Assembly (NCBI GenBank): GCA_023665275.1
Contig: JAMPEF010000008.1
Coordinates: 1-61,845 of the forward strand
Reading direction: 5' to 3'
Origin: Alistipes senegalensis
Lineage (GTDB): Bacteria; Bacillota; Clostridia; Oscillospirales; Ruminococcaceae
Length of the DNA: 61,845 bases
Numbering within the stretch: the first letter of the stretch is position 1; each line of letters begins with the position of its first letter. Shown piece by piece: positions 34,046-43,874 of the stretch. A program made the position numbers and the translations under genes. A model generated the notes under the pieces. The model did no database searches. It saw only the letters and a program-made list of their open reading frames with translations, and was not told the DNA's origin.

Positions 34046-35178
34046 TGAACACACTTGCTGACAAAATAGCCGGAGACTATATTGAAAAAATTATACTGCC
34101 GTCCGACCCACTTGCTCCGATATGGAATCGTGAAAATTTTGTCTTTAAAAAAATTCCGAAATGGAATTACATCGACAACTGCATGATGAGAGCTGTTATT
34201 ATGCTTTACGAACTGACCGGAAAAACTGATTTCTATAATTATGCTGTTAAGTTTATTAATGCATATATAGGCGAAAACGGAGACATTCCCACTATGAATA
34301 TTTCTGACTTTAATCTTGATAATGTCTGTGGCGGACGTAATCTTATATGGCTTTTCCGGAAAACTCACGCCGAAAAATATCGTACTGCTTTTGAAAAAAT
34401 CTTCTCTCAGATTGAAAAACAACCACGTCTTTTTAATGGTAACTTCTGGCATAAGGCGGTATATCCATATCAGATATGGCTTGACGGAATATATATGGCA
34501 ATGCCCTTTATGGCGGTATACGCTGAATTTTCCGGCAGATACGAACTATGGGACGATATATATAATCAGCTTGAAAATATTTGCCGTCTTATGCGTGACG
34601 ATAAAACAGGTCTTTATTTTCACGGTTATGACGAAAAACGTATACAGTGTTGGGCGGACAGTAAAACCGGTCTTTCACCGGAGTTCTGGCTAAGGTCAAT
34701 GGGCTGGCTTTGTGCGGGTCTTGCCGATTTGTGCGGAGATGTTCCGGAAAATCACCGTCTGTATGAAATTTCTGCTGAAATGCTCTCCGGACTACTGAAA
34801 AGTATTTCCGGTTATGCAGTTTCCGACGGAATGTTATATCAGCTTCCGGAAAAACCGGACGTCATCGGAAATTATCCGGAAACAAGCGGAACTCTTCTTT
34901 TTGCATATTCCGCTGTGAAGTCCGCCGGTATGGGAATTTCTGATAAAAATATCTACGGAGCAGGCATAAAGGCTTTTAATACCGTGACTGAAAAATATAT
35001 TGAATACAAAGATATTCCAGTACTCAATAATATATGTCTTATGGCTGGTCTTGGCGGTACAGAAAATCGGGACGGTTCGGAAAAATATTATCTTAGTGAA
35101 CGGGTTGTCTCCAATGATGCTAAAGGCATTGCACCGTATCTTATGGCATACGCCGAAATTAAAAAATCTGGAATTTAA
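34045..35178 (+). CDS. GH105/GH88-type unsaturated glucuronyl hydrolase
   Basis: A 377-residue cytoplasmic (alpha/alpha)6-barrel enzyme. Without a signal peptide it would act on imported oligosaccharides, removing the unsaturated uronic acid left by rhamnogalacturonan or other polysaccharide lyases. The family landmarks are WNYIDNCMMRAVIMLYE, WHKAVYPYQIWLDGIYMAMP with the catalytic Asp, SPEFWLRSMGWLCAGLAD and YPETSGTLLFAYS. GGAGG precedes ATG 34045. The operon resembles the Bacillus yteP-ytcQ-yteR set. A terminator follows. Confidence 0.92.
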   Translation: MNTLADKIAGDYIEKIILPSDPLAPIWNRENFVFKKIPKWNYIDNCMMRAVIMLYELTGKTDFYNYAVKFINAYIGENGDIPTMNISDFNLDNVCGGRNLIWLFRKTHAEKYRTAFEKIFSQIEKQPRLFNGNFWHKAVYPYQIWLDGIYMAMPFMAVYAEFSGRYELWDDIYNQLENICRLMRDDKTGLYFHGYDEKRIQCWADSKTGLSPEFWLRSMGWLCAGLADLCGDVPENHRLYEISAEMLSGLLKSISGYAVSDGMLYQLPEKPDVIGNYPETSGTLLFAYSAVKSAGMGISDKNIYGAGIKAFNTVTEKYIEYKDIPVLNNICLMAGLGGTENRDGSEKYYLSERVVSNDAKGIAPYLMAYAEIKKSGI

Positions 35179-35182
35179 TGTG

Positions 35183-35215
35183 AAAGGGCAGTCTTATGGC
35201 TGTCTTTTTTTATGT
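35183..35215 (+). terminator. Terminator of the GH105 operon
   Basis: AGGGCAG (35185-35191) pairs with CTGTCTT (35200-35206), then a T run. Confidence 0.65.
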
Positions 35216-35297
35216 TTTTAAAATAAAAATACAATTATAATTTAAATTATACGAATATATATAACATTATATATTAATTTTTTTTGCATTTCGTCTG

Positions 35298-35328
35298 TAA
35301 AAAAAGACAGTCAATGACTGTCTTTTAT
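35298..35328 (-). terminator. Terminator overlapping the tcdA stop
   Basis: Minus strand AAAAGACAGTCA / TGACTGTCTTTTTT. The tcdA stop TGA lies inside the hairpin, so the last codons form its 5' arm. Confidence 0.85.
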
Positions 35329-36000
35329 CAAATCTTTTATAACTTCGCCGGCGATAATAAGTCCGGCAACGGACGGCACAAATGCACATGATGCCGGAAA
35401 ATCCGTACTTGTCGTGACGGGTTGTTCTTTGGAGTATACAACTTTCAGTTTTTTGACATCACGTTTTTTCAGTTCCCGACGCATTACACGTGCAAGGGGG
35501 CAAACAGATGTTTTATATACATCAGCGACTTCAAAAGCCGTCGGATCGAGTTTGTTTCCTGCACCCATGGAGCTTATAACAGGTACTCCGGATTTCTGCG
35601 CCTGAATGATAATCTCAATTTTTCCGGTAACGGTATCTATAGCGTCAACGACATAATCAAATTCCGAAAAATCAAGCAATCCGGCAGTATCTGGCATGAA
35701 AAATATATCATGTCTTTTTATTATGCAATCGGAATTTATGTCGTGCAGACGATTAAAAGCCGCCTCTGTCTTCTGCATATCAACTGTTTTTTCCGTGGCG
35801 AAAATCTGTCGGTTGATATTGCTTTCACAAACAATGTCATTATCTATAAGGTCAATTTTTCCGATACCGGAGCGCACAAGTGACTCAGCGACGTGACCAC
35901 CCACGCCTCCGATACCGAAAACCGCCACCCGTGACCTTGCAAGGATTTCCATTCCGGCAGTACCAATTAATTTTTCAGTTCTGGAAAATTTTTCACTCAT
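35311..36000 (-). CDS. tcdA: tRNA t6A dehydratase TcdA (ThiF/E1 family)
   Basis: A 229-residue E1-like enzyme that uses ATP to cyclise threonylcarbamoyladenosine (t6A to ct6A) in tRNA position 37. The nucleotide-binding motif is VFGIGGVGGHVAESLVRSGI. DLIDNDIVCESNINRQIFA is the second core block, followed by DYVVDAIDTVTGKI and the TcdA-type Cys region TSVCPLARVMRRELKK. The start overlaps the ychF stop (ATGA), so it is translated with ychF. Confidence 0.92.
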   Translation of the reverse strand: MSEKFSRTEKLIGTAGMEILARSRVAVFGIGGVGGHVAESLVRSGIGKIDLIDNDIVCESNINRQIFATEKTVDMQKTEAAFNRLHDINSDCIIKRHDIFFMPDTAGLLDFSEFDYVVDAIDTVTGKIEIIIQAQKSGVPVISSMGAGNKLDPTAFEVADVYKTSVCPLARVMRRELKKRDVKKLKVVYSKEQPVTTSTDFPASCAFVPSVAGLIIAGEVIKDLIKDSH

Positions 36001-37091
36001 ACATTAAACCTGAAAAGAACAATATCGCCATCCTGCATTACGTACTCTTTACCCTCAAGGCGCACGAGACCCTTTTCCTTGGCAGATGCAATATTTCCGC
36101 ATGACATAAGGTCATCGAAAGAAACGACTTCCGCACGGATAAATCCTTTTTCAAAATCTGTATGTATCTTTCCGGCAGCCTGAGGAGCTTTCGTACCTTT
36201 AGTGATAGTCCATGCTCTGACTTCCTGTTTACCGGCGGTAAGATAGGAAATAAGTCCAAGCAGTGAATAGCCCTCCTTGATAATCCGGTTAAGACCGGAA
36301 ACTTCTAAACCAAGTTCGGATAAAAATTCTTTCTTTTCTTCGTCGGTCATATCGGATATTTCTGCTTCTGTCTGTGCGCAAATCGGAAGTACTGCCGAGT
36401 GTTCAGATTCAGCAAGTTTGCATACACTTTTATAGTTTTCATTGGTTTCAATGCTGTTCATGAAATCGTCTTCACTTAGATTTGCAGCATAGATAACGGG
36501 TTTTGCAGAAAGAAGCGGAGTTGATTTGATCATTTCCTTTTCGTCGTCGGTGAAGTCAAAAGCACGTGCTGACTTTCCGTTTTCAAGATGTTTTTTAAGT
36601 CTTTCAAGGAAATCTATTTCAGCGAGATATTTTTTATCACCCTTGACCGCTTTTTTTGCCCTGTCTATACGCCTTTCAATCATTTCAATATCGGAGAATA
36701 TCAATTCAAGATTGATAGTTTCAATATCACGGAGAGGATTTATATTGCCGTCCACGTGTATGATGTTATCGTCCTCAAAACAGCGCACGACGTGTACAAT
36801 AGCATCGACTTCACGTATATCAGCAAGGAATTTATTTCCCAGTCCTTCGCCCTTTGATGCACCTTTAACCAGTCCGGCAATATCGACAAATTCCAGCGTT
36901 GCGGGAGTGAATTTATCGGGGTCATACATTTCAGCGAGTTTGTCAAGACGTTCATCGGGAACAGAAACAATGCCTATATTTTTATCTATCGTGCAGAACG
37001 GATAATTAGCAGATTCTGCACCGGCATTTGTCAGGGCGTTAAATAGTGTGCTTTTGCCGACGTTAGGCAGTCCAACCATACCAAGTTTCAT
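35997..37091 (-). CDS. ychF: Redox-regulated ATPase YchF (OLA1 family)
   Basis: A 364-residue Obg-related P-loop protein that prefers ATP and binds ribosomes. The P loop is GMVGLPNVGKSTLFNALT at the N-terminus, with YPFCTIDKNIGIV (switch I), VDIAGLVKGASKGEGLGN (switch II), a coiled-coil insertion (about 130-200) and the C-terminal TGS domain (YLTAGKQEVRAWTI, GFIRAEVVSFDDL). The usual length is kept. AAAGGA precedes the start. Confidence 0.96.
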   Translation of the reverse strand: MKLGMVGLPNVGKSTLFNALTNAGAESANYPFCTIDKNIGIVSVPDERLDKLAEMYDPDKFTPATLEFVDIAGLVKGASKGEGLGNKFLADIREVDAIVHVVRCFEDDNIIHVDGNINPLRDIETINLELIFSDIEMIERRIDRAKKAVKGDKKYLAEIDFLERLKKHLENGKSARAFDFTDDEKEMIKSTPLLSAKPVIYAANLSEDDFMNSIETNENYKSVCKLAESEHSAVLPICAQTEAEISDMTDEEKKEFLSELGLEVSGLNRIIKEGYSLLGLISYLTAGKQEVRAWTITKGTKAPQAAGKIHTDFEKGFIRAEVVSFDDLMSCGNIASAKEKGLVRLEGKEYVMQDGDIVLFRFNV

Positions 37092-37113
37092 ATTTTTATC
37101 AAAGTCCTTTCGG

Positions 37114-39840
37114 TTAAAATTTATGATTAATTCTCTTGTTGTTTACAAAAGAATCAATTGTTGAGTTTGTTATATTTATTTCGTCGCCGGAGCTTATATC
37201 CGCCGGATTGCCGGCTAAAATCTTCATTTTTATGTCGGAATCTGAAATTGTTACTTTTCCTGCTCCGGAAACAGTTCCAATGCCAGTTACTTCGTCTCCC
37301 TCAGAGTCAATATTTATTTCCGTACTGGTAATTTCAGTGTTGATGTTTCCTGAGACAGCACCTATACACGAATTATTAGCAGAACGCATTTTCATTGAAA
37401 TTTTTCCGCCGTTGATTATAACATTGCCGGTGCTTTCTTCAATAGCGCCCATTCCGACCGCCTGTGCGCCCGTACAGAAAATATCAATATCTGCCGATGA
37501 CGTAACGGAAGTCATTCCCCTGAAACTTCCTATTCCGGCTATGCGTATTCCTGAACAGTTTATATCAAGAGAACATTTTTCGGTTATATTTATGACAGAA
37601 TCACCGTTGAAACTTCCCACTGCAAGTCCGTTGTGTGTATGCATACTGATTTTTATTTTTCCGGAAACAAGATTTATTTCTGAATCGTCGTTGTTAAATC
37701 CGCCACCGATGCAGAGGGTTTCAATACTGTTTGAGATGATTTCAAGAGTACCGGTCATATTTATCGTTATATCGCCATAATTGTGGTCATAATCATTGCC
37801 GATGCCGATTCCCTCCGGTGCCTGACAGTCTATAAGCAGACTGCCATTTCCTATAAGTTCAAACTGTGAACCCATAGGGACGTATATTCCGGAATAATTC
37901 AGCCGGTTATCCTGAATTACATTCAGGACAAGCCTTGCATATTCTCCGACAGATATAACCGGTCTGCTGTTTCCGCTGATTATATTGACATTTTTCATGA
38001 TAATTTCACAACTGTGGTTATCCATTACGGAAATATTCATTTTTATTTGTTTTTCGGGGTCTCCGACTATAACAAGTCTGCTTTGGTAAACGTGAATATC
38101 AGTATACTTTTCCAATGCAAGTTCAAGAAGGTTTATTTCTGTATCGTTCTGTGCGTTATAGATTTTTTTCAGTCCTTCCGGACGTGATTCAAGATTTGTC
38201 TTTATTATTTCGTCCTTTACAGCGGAGGAAATTTCTTTCAGGAAAACCGGTCGGGGTCTTGAGATATAGAACCCCTGAACATAGTCAACCCCTAACCTGA
38301 TAACTGTTTTGAGTTCCTGTGCGGTTTCGACGCATTCGGCTATTGATTTTAATTTATTATCGTGACAAAACTCTATAACCTGTGTAACAAGCTGTTGCTT
38401 TTTCAGGTCATTGTGAATGTCGTTTATAAGTGAGCGGTCTATTTTTATATAATCGGGGGAATATTTAAGTAAATTTGCGCTGTTTGAATAGCCTGTCCCG
38501 TAATCGTCGATAGCAAGGCGGGAATTAGTAAATTCGCCCCGTTTTTTTATAATATTTATTCCTTTCTGACTTGCGGAGCTTTCCTGTGCGATTTCTACAA
38601 CTATTTTATTAAGAAATTCCCCGTAATCAAGATATAACTGATTGAAATCATCGTCATTGAGAACGTCAGAAGCTATGCAGTTTATGAAAAGTCGGCGGTT
38701 TCGAAAGACGTTTCTGTTTTCGCTTATAATGCGCATATTATTGAAAAAAGTCATTTTTTCAACTGAATAAAGTGAGTTCTGTTCGCCTGCTATCCGGAGA
38801 ATCTGTTTCGGGGACATACGCTTTTCACCGGTAGTACGCATAAGTGCTTCATAGCCGATAATATTTCCCGTGCGTGTATCAACTATCGGCTGAAAGTGAT
38901 ATGTCACAAGATTCTTTCTGACTATTTCCAAAAATGCCTGAGCCTCTTTATAGGAATCTTCCTCACGGGAGTAATTTTTTCCTGAAAACCAGTTTATAAC
39001 ATTTTTACGGTCATTTCTGATTTCATAGAGTGCAAATTCAGAGTAATTAACAAGTGTTTTAAAGTCCGTCGCTTCGTCTGGATACGATACGCAACCGGCG
39101 GAGATACTCAGGGTACTTTTACTTGATATATCGATTATTTCCCCGAAATCGTCAGTAGGTGTGCAGTTTTTCACGGCATTGTTTATGCTTTCCAGTAAAG
39201 TATAAACTTCTGATTTTGTGCAGTTTCGGAAGAAAATATATACTTCATAGTCGGAGCGTGAACCGACCATTATTTTTTCATTTTCAAAACTTTTTATCAC
39301 TCCCGCAACAGATGCAATGCAATTTTTTGTGTTATCGACGGTAAGGAATGACCCTAATTTTTCTATTCCGTTTATGTAGACAGCCGCAAGGAAACATTTT
39401 TCCTTACCAATATATTTTCTGACTTTTTCAGAAAATGCTTTATAAGAGGGCAGACGTGTGACAGGGTCGGAATCAGTATTATCTTTCTGACTGATTATTT
39501 CAAACTGTCGTGTGAAATCCTGTACAAAGCCAAGCCATTCCGTACTGTTTTCATAGATATTCATTTTAATATACCGTGTAGAGTTGTGTGCGGAAAAACG
39601 ATAGACGTGTTTATGATTTTCAACAGGACTTCCTGAAATTTTTTCAAGCAGATTAAAAAATTCAAATTCGTTAAGTTTAGTATTTCTGCATGAAAGCATA
39701 TCACGGGCGACAGGGTCAAGATAAGCCGTTCGGTCTTCTGCAATATATGTAAATGCGCCAATATTTCCAACAAAAGACTGAAAGACTAGCCAGTCTCTGC
39801 TGAACGACGGCGGGTCAGTTTCAAAATTAAAAATACTCAT
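37114..39840 (-). CDS. EAL phosphodiesterase with degenerate GGDEF and beta-helix-like C-terminal domain
   Basis: A 908-residue soluble protein without signal peptide or membrane helices. A PAS-like region (about 20-130) comes first. A GGDEF domain follows at 140-300, whose signature is lost (RSDYE in place of GGDEF), so it should not make c-di-GMP. The EAL domain at about 305-555 has GYEALMR, VVEIAQES, IDDYGTGYSN, YIKIDRSLI and IAECVET, so hydrolysis of c-di-GMP is plausible. From about 580 to 908 there are short strand-rich repeats with G/N turns (for example GIGSFRGMTSVTSSADI and VGMGAIEESTGNVIINGG), like a parallel beta helix. The tail may sense a sugar or anchor a partner. It has its own promoter. 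Confidence 0.88.
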   Translation of the reverse strand: MSIFNFETDPPSFSRDWLVFQSFVGNIGAFTYIAEDRTAYLDPVARDMLSCRNTKLNEFEFFNLLEKISGSPVENHKHVYRFSAHNSTRYIKMNIYENSTEWLGFVQDFTRQFEIISQKDNTDSDPVTRLPSYKAFSEKVRKYIGKEKCFLAAVYINGIEKLGSFLTVDNTKNCIASVAGVIKSFENEKIMVGSRSDYEVYIFFRNCTKSEVYTLLESINNAVKNCTPTDDFGEIIDISSKSTLSISAGCVSYPDEATDFKTLVNYSEFALYEIRNDRKNVINWFSGKNYSREEDSYKEAQAFLEIVRKNLVTYHFQPIVDTRTGNIIGYEALMRTTGEKRMSPKQILRIAGEQNSLYSVEKMTFFNNMRIISENRNVFRNRRLFINCIASDVLNDDDFNQLYLDYGEFLNKIVVEIAQESSASQKGINIIKKRGEFTNSRLAIDDYGTGYSNSANLLKYSPDYIKIDRSLINDIHNDLKKQQLVTQVIEFCHDNKLKSIAECVETAQELKTVIRLGVDYVQGFYISRPRPVFLKEISSAVKDEIIKTNLESRPEGLKKIYNAQNDTEINLLELALEKYTDIHVYQSRLVIVGDPEKQIKMNISVMDNHSCEIIMKNVNIISGNSRPVISVGEYARLVLNVIQDNRLNYSGIYVPMGSQFELIGNGSLLIDCQAPEGIGIGNDYDHNYGDITINMTGTLEIISNSIETLCIGGGFNNDDSEINLVSGKIKISMHTHNGLAVGSFNGDSVINITEKCSLDINCSGIRIAGIGSFRGMTSVTSSADIDIFCTGAQAVGMGAIEESTGNVIINGGKISMKMRSANNSCIGAVSGNINTEITSTEINIDSEGDEVTGIGTVSGAGKVTISDSDIKMKILAGNPADISSGDEINITNSTIDSFVNNKRINHKF

Positions 39841-39871
39841 AAGTCCCCCCTGTAAATGTTATTTAATTATT

Positions 39872-39900
39872 ATTATACAACATATTTTCGTGAAAGTCAA
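39872..39900 (-). promoter_or_regulatory. Promoter of the EAL/beta-helix gene
   Basis: Minus strand TTGACT (39895-39900) and TATAAT (39872-39877), 17-base spacer. Confidence 0.8.
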
Positions 39901-39931
39901 CCAAAATTCACAGTTTATACAGTCCGGATTA

Positions 39932-39960
39932 TAAAAAAACCGCTCCTTTCAGGAACGGTT
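39932..39960 (-). terminator. Terminator of rpoD operon
   Basis: AACCGTTCC / GGAGCGGTT stem with one G-T pair, followed by a T run on the minus strand. Confidence 0.85.
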
Positions 39961-39974
39961 ATGTAATTATCAAA

Positions 39975-41057
39975 TCAGTCAAGGAAATCCTTGACTTTTT
40001 TACTTCTGCTGGGGTGACGGAGTTTCCGTAATGCTTTTGCTTCAATCTGTCTGATTCTCTCCCGTGTGACATCAAAACGCTGACCGACTTCTTCAAGAGT
40101 ACGTGTTTTGCCGTCATCAAGACCGAAACGGAGTTTAAGTACTTTAGCTTCACGGTCTGTCAGGGTTGCAAGGACTTCATTAAGCTGCTCTTTCAGAAGG
40201 GTATGTGATGCAGCTTCCGCCGGAGCAGGTGCGTCATCATCAGGGATAAAATCGCCTAAATGGCTGTCTTCCTCTTCGCCTATAGGAGTTTCCAGCGATA
40301 CAGGGTCCTGAGCTACACGCATTATTTCCCTGACCTTATCAACGTGCATATTGAGTCTTTCCGCTATTTCTTCAGGTGATGGGTCGTGACCGTTTTCATG
40401 TAATAACTGACTGGAAATTTTCTTCACTTTGGTGATGGTCTCAACCATATGAACCGGTATTCTGATAGTACGTGCCTGGTCAGCGATAGCACGGGTTATA
40501 GCCTGACGAATCCACCACGTTGCATAAGTCGAGAACTTAAAACCTTTGGTATAGTCAAATTTTTCAACTGCCTTTATAAGACCTAAATTTCCCTCCTGAA
40601 TCAAGTCAAGGAACTGCATACCACGTCCTACGTATTTTTTTGCAATAGAAACAACAAGTCTGAGGTTTGCCTCTGAAAGTCTCTTTTTAGCATAGACGTC
40701 GCCTTTCTGCATACGCTGTGCAAGTTCAATCTCCTCTTCGGTAGTCAGGAGCGGAACACGTCCTATTTCTTTTAGATAAATTTTAACAGGGTCATCAATG
40801 GCGATACCTTCGGTTGAAAGTGCCATTTCCAAATCATCATTCATAGAAGATTCCATACCTATTTTAATATCAGAATCAAGATTACCATCGTCAACAATTT
40901 CAATATTAAGACTTTCGCAATTATCATAGAAGTTGTTAAGCTGGTCAACGTCGAAATCCAGTTCTTCAAGTGCGTCAGTGATTTCTTTAGTTGTGAGTTT
41001 GCCGGTAGTTCTGCCTTTTTCCATGAGGGCGTCAATGGTAGTTTTTTTGTTTTCCAT
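39975..41057 (-). CDS. rpoD: RNA polymerase sigma factor RpoD (sigma-A)
   Basis: The housekeeping sigma factor, 360 residues. Region 1.1 is at about 8-60 ([20 protein letters not shown]). Region 1.2 is [18 protein letters not shown]. Region 2 has [39 protein letters not shown] with the DNA-melting aromatic residues, and [13 protein letters not shown]. Region 3 comes next, followed by region 4 ([20 protein letters not shown]) for -35 recognition. AGGAGG precedes the start. It is the last gene of the yigZ-dgt-dnaG operon, after a sigma-like gene that appears to derive from it. Confidence 0.97.
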   Translation of the reverse strand: MENKKTTIDALMEKGRTTGKLTTKEITDALEELDFDVDQLNNFYDNCESLNIEIVDDGNLDSDIKIGMESSMNDDLEMALSTEGIAIDDPVKIYLKEIGRVPLLTTEEEIELAQRMQKGDVYAKKRLSEANLRLVVSIAKKYVGRGMQFLDLIQEGNLGLIKAVEKFDYTKGFKFSTYATWWIRQAITRAIADQARTIRIPVHMVETITKVKKISSQLLHENGHDPSPEEIAERLNMHVDKVREIMRVAQDPVSLETPIGEEEDSHLGDFIPDDDAPAPAEAASHTLLKEQLNEVLATLTDREAKVLKLRFGLDDGKTRTLEEVGQRFDVTRERIRQIEAKALRKLRHPSRSKKVKDFLD

Positions 41058-41160
41058 AAAAATACCTCCTGTTTTTTGTGTGAGTCCAGAATTTATATAT
41101 ATAAGATTAAGCCGGATAACCGGACGAAATCACTTTTTTCTTAGAAAATCGGAAATTCAA

Positions 41161-42124
41161 TTATCTGTCATCAGATAAAATCTTTTTAATTATTTCCTGA
41201 TGGATAAGCCATTCAGCCAGTATCGCAAAGCTTATATTTTTTGTGCAGTCGAAACTTTCAACAGCTTTTGTAAGACCTTGATTTCCGCTTGCAATAAGGT
41301 CAACCAGTTCATTTTTACCGTCAATATATTCCTTTGCAATCATAATTACAAAACGCATATAACCTTTAAAAAGTTCATCACGAGTTTTTTTGTCGTCGAG
41401 GTTTTTTAAAAACTGTTTTTCCGTTTCCGGAATGAGAGGCGTTACAATCTTGTTTACTTCTGTAAGATATATTTTTATTTGTTTGTCAATTTCTATACCC
41501 TCAGTCAAAAGAACTTTTTCAACAACATCATCATTTATATAGGGTTCAACACTGGATATTATGTTTATATTTCTTCTTTTACAGGAGTCATATATTGCAT
41601 AAATCTGCCGTGCATCAAATTCCGTATGGTCTAAAACTTCAGCTAATTTCTTTATGGTAATATTGCGGTTTTCATCTATTGAGCGTTTAATAGTATCAAA
41701 CGTAAATATAGGGATTCTTATAGCGTTTTTATTATGTTCAATTTCTTTGTTTATTTCATTGCGGATATATTTTTCAGCGTGTTCCGCAAAACTTATATTT
41801 TTGGTATTGTCAAAACTTTCAACAGCTTTTATAAGACCGAAATTTCCGCTATGAATGCAGTCCATTAATTTCATATTTTCAGTATATTCCTTAGCAATTA
41901 GAACAACAAAACACAGATAACTTTCTGTAAGTTTCTGCCGTTTTTTTTTTGTCATCGAGATTCTGTAAGAACTCTTTTTCCGTTTCCGGAGTGAGAGGCG
42001 GTACAATCTCGTTTATTTTTGTAAGATACATTTTTAAATATTTATCAATTTCTATACTCTCAGCTGAGAGAATCTTTTCAACATCGTCAACCGTCATATA
42101 GGGATTTATTTTATTATTTTCCAT
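41161..42124 (-). pseudogene. Duplicated RpoD-like gene lacking region 4, frame broken at an A10 tract
   Basis: Two overlapping frames (42124-41891 and 42006-41161) become one 320-residue reading frame if one A is removed from the ten-A tract at 41941-41950. The joined protein is two tandem units, each like RpoD regions 1.2 and 2. Compare IEIDKYLKMYLTKINEIV and IEIDKQIKIYLTEVNKIV, NLDDKK in both, and GLIKAVESFDNTKNISFA with GLTKAVESFDCTKNISFA. Between them is a region 1.1-like segment and IRIPIFTFDTIKR, like [13 protein letters not shown] of RpoD. The region 2 tryptophans are lost and region 4 is absent. It lies between dnaG and rpoD. It may be a decaying duplicate, a slippage-expressed protein or a sequencing error. 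Confidence 0.7.
41941..41950 (-). repeat. A10 homopolymer at the frame break
   Basis: Ten A on the coding strand inside the NLDDKKK codons. Nine would keep the sigma-like frame open. The second unit has the same motif without a long run. Confidence 0.9.
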
Positions 42125-42127
42125 AGT

Positions 42128-43861
42128 TTATTTATTTACCTTTGAGGCGAAAAGTTTTTTTAAATCATCGTCGCTTAATTCGTCACCGGATTTGAAATCC
42201 GGTTGTTTTCTGAGTGTTTCAGCACATTCTTTTATAACGTCCATATTAATTTCAACGTTATAATTTCGGGCTGATATACCGCTTATTTTGCCCATTTCCT
42301 CCGGTGAAAAAAAACTGTTCAGCATTGAAACCGAAAAGATTTCATTATTTTTCATACATTCCGTGAGTGCAGAATAAATTTTCTTATTAAAATCCGTCCT
42401 GAAATTTTCCGGATGAATCAGCTTTAATATTTCGGGGAAGTCTTCGGGTCTTTTCATAATATAACAGATAATATATTCTTCAGCGTTGGTAATTTTAGAG
42501 CCGGAATGCTGATTTTTAGCTGAATTTATCATACCTGATACGGTATCATTCCATTGCTTTTCCGCCTGATTTTTACGGGAGTTTTTAATAATTCCTTCGA
42601 TATGGATTTTAAGAGTTTCAACGGGAATACGGCATTTTTCAGCTGTTCGGGAAATATAAATCTCACGTTCCGGACGTGATTTTATATCAGCAAGAATGTG
42701 TGCGGTACGTCGGATAAGTTCCGCCCTGCCGGATTCTGTTTCTAAGTCAAGAGAATTTTCACAGTTATCAAGCATGAAATTTATTGAATCGGCAGAATTG
42801 TTTATCAGCAGGCTGAATCTTTCACGACCGAATTTTTTTATAAATTCGTCTGGGTCTTTAGCGCCCGTCATTTTCAGAACACGTGTACGCACGCCAGCAT
42901 CATTAAGGTGCTGAATGGCTTTCCGTGAGGCGTTCTGACCGGCACTGTCGCTGTCATAAGCTATAATAACTTCATCGGCGTAATGGCTTATAATACGTGC
43001 CTGCGCCGGCGTGATAGCAGTTCCGAGAGTAGCCACGGCATTTTCAAATCCCGCCTGATTGAGTGCGATAACGTCCATATAGCCTTCACAGAGAATAAAT
43101 TTTTTATCTTTTGTATTTCGGGCAAAATTCAGTGAAAAAAGGTTTACACCCTTATCGAATACAAGAGTATCGGCGGTATTTATGTATTTTGGCTTGGAAT
43201 CGTCAAGAACACGACCACCAAAACCTATGACGTTTTTTCGGACGTCAATAATAGGGAAGATAACTCTTTTCCGGAAAATATCGAAAATATTTCCGGTTTT
43301 ATGAGAAAAACTGCCAAGCCATGCGGAAGAAATCTCATCATCTGAGTAGCCATTTGAATTAAGGAATTTAACAAGATTTGTCCAGCCGTCCGGAGCATAG
43401 CCAAGACCGTATTTTTTCACGGTCTGAGGGGAAATTTTCCGTCTTGAGAAGTATTCACGACCGGTACAGTCGCCACCTTTTATAAGGCAGTTATAGAAAA
43501 AATTTGCAGCCAGACGGTTCATTTCATATATTTTTGTCTTGAGTTGAGATTTTTCCGGATTACCGGAAAAAACAGGCATTTCAAGCCCTGCACGCTGAGC
43601 AAGTGATTTAACAGCTTCCACGAAATCAAGATTTTCAATTTTCATGATAAAAGTTATCACGTCGCCACCTGCTCCACAGCCGAAACAATAGAAAGTTTGT
43701 GTTTCCGGAAAAATAGTACATGACGGCGTTTTTTCGGAGTGAAAAGGGCATGAACATAAATAATTTCTGCCACGTTTTTTTACCTGAATATAGCTCCCGA
43801 TTACGTTTTCAACGGGGTTTTCACGCCTCAGGGTGTTAAGAAATTCATCATTTCGGAGCAT
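42128..43861 (-). CDS. dnaG: DNA primase DnaG
   Basis: Makes RNA primers at the replication fork. The 577-residue protein starts at ATG 43861 after GGAGG; the frame extends upstream into dgt without a ribosome site. The CHC2 zinc domain has CSCPFHSEKTPSC and TFYCFGCGAGGDVITF (about 36-70). The TOPRIM domain has FILCEGYMDVIALNQAG near 250 and EVIIAYDSDSAGQNA near 300. The C-terminal helicase-binding domain is present. It overlaps nothing but follows dgt by 13 bases, in the conserved dgt-dnaG-rpoD operon. Confidence 0.96.
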   Translation of the reverse strand: MLRNDEFLNTLRRENPVENVIGSYIQVKKRGRNYLCSCPFHSEKTPSCTIFPETQTFYCFGCGAGGDVITFIMKIENLDFVEAVKSLAQRAGLEMPVFSGNPEKSQLKTKIYEMNRLAANFFYNCLIKGGDCTGREYFSRRKISPQTVKKYGLGYAPDGWTNLVKFLNSNGYSDDEISSAWLGSFSHKTGNIFDIFRKRVIFPIIDVRKNVIGFGGRVLDDSKPKYINTADTLVFDKGVNLFSLNFARNTKDKKFILCEGYMDVIALNQAGFENAVATLGTAITPAQARIISHYADEVIIAYDSDSAGQNASRKAIQHLNDAGVRTRVLKMTGAKDPDEFIKKFGRERFSLLINNSADSINFMLDNCENSLDLETESGRAELIRRTAHILADIKSRPEREIYISRTAEKCRIPVETLKIHIEGIIKNSRKNQAEKQWNDTVSGMINSAKNQHSGSKITNAEEYIICYIMKRPEDFPEILKLIHPENFRTDFNKKIYSALTECMKNNEIFSVSMLNSFFSPEEMGKISGISARNYNVEINMDVIKECAETLRKQPDFKSGDELSDDDLKKLFASKVNK

Positions 43862-43874
43862 AATAAAACCTCCG

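Noticed and set aside
36526..37005. 159-codon plus-strand frame opposite ychF
   Set aside because: Ser-rich mirror of a highly conserved gene; no independent support.
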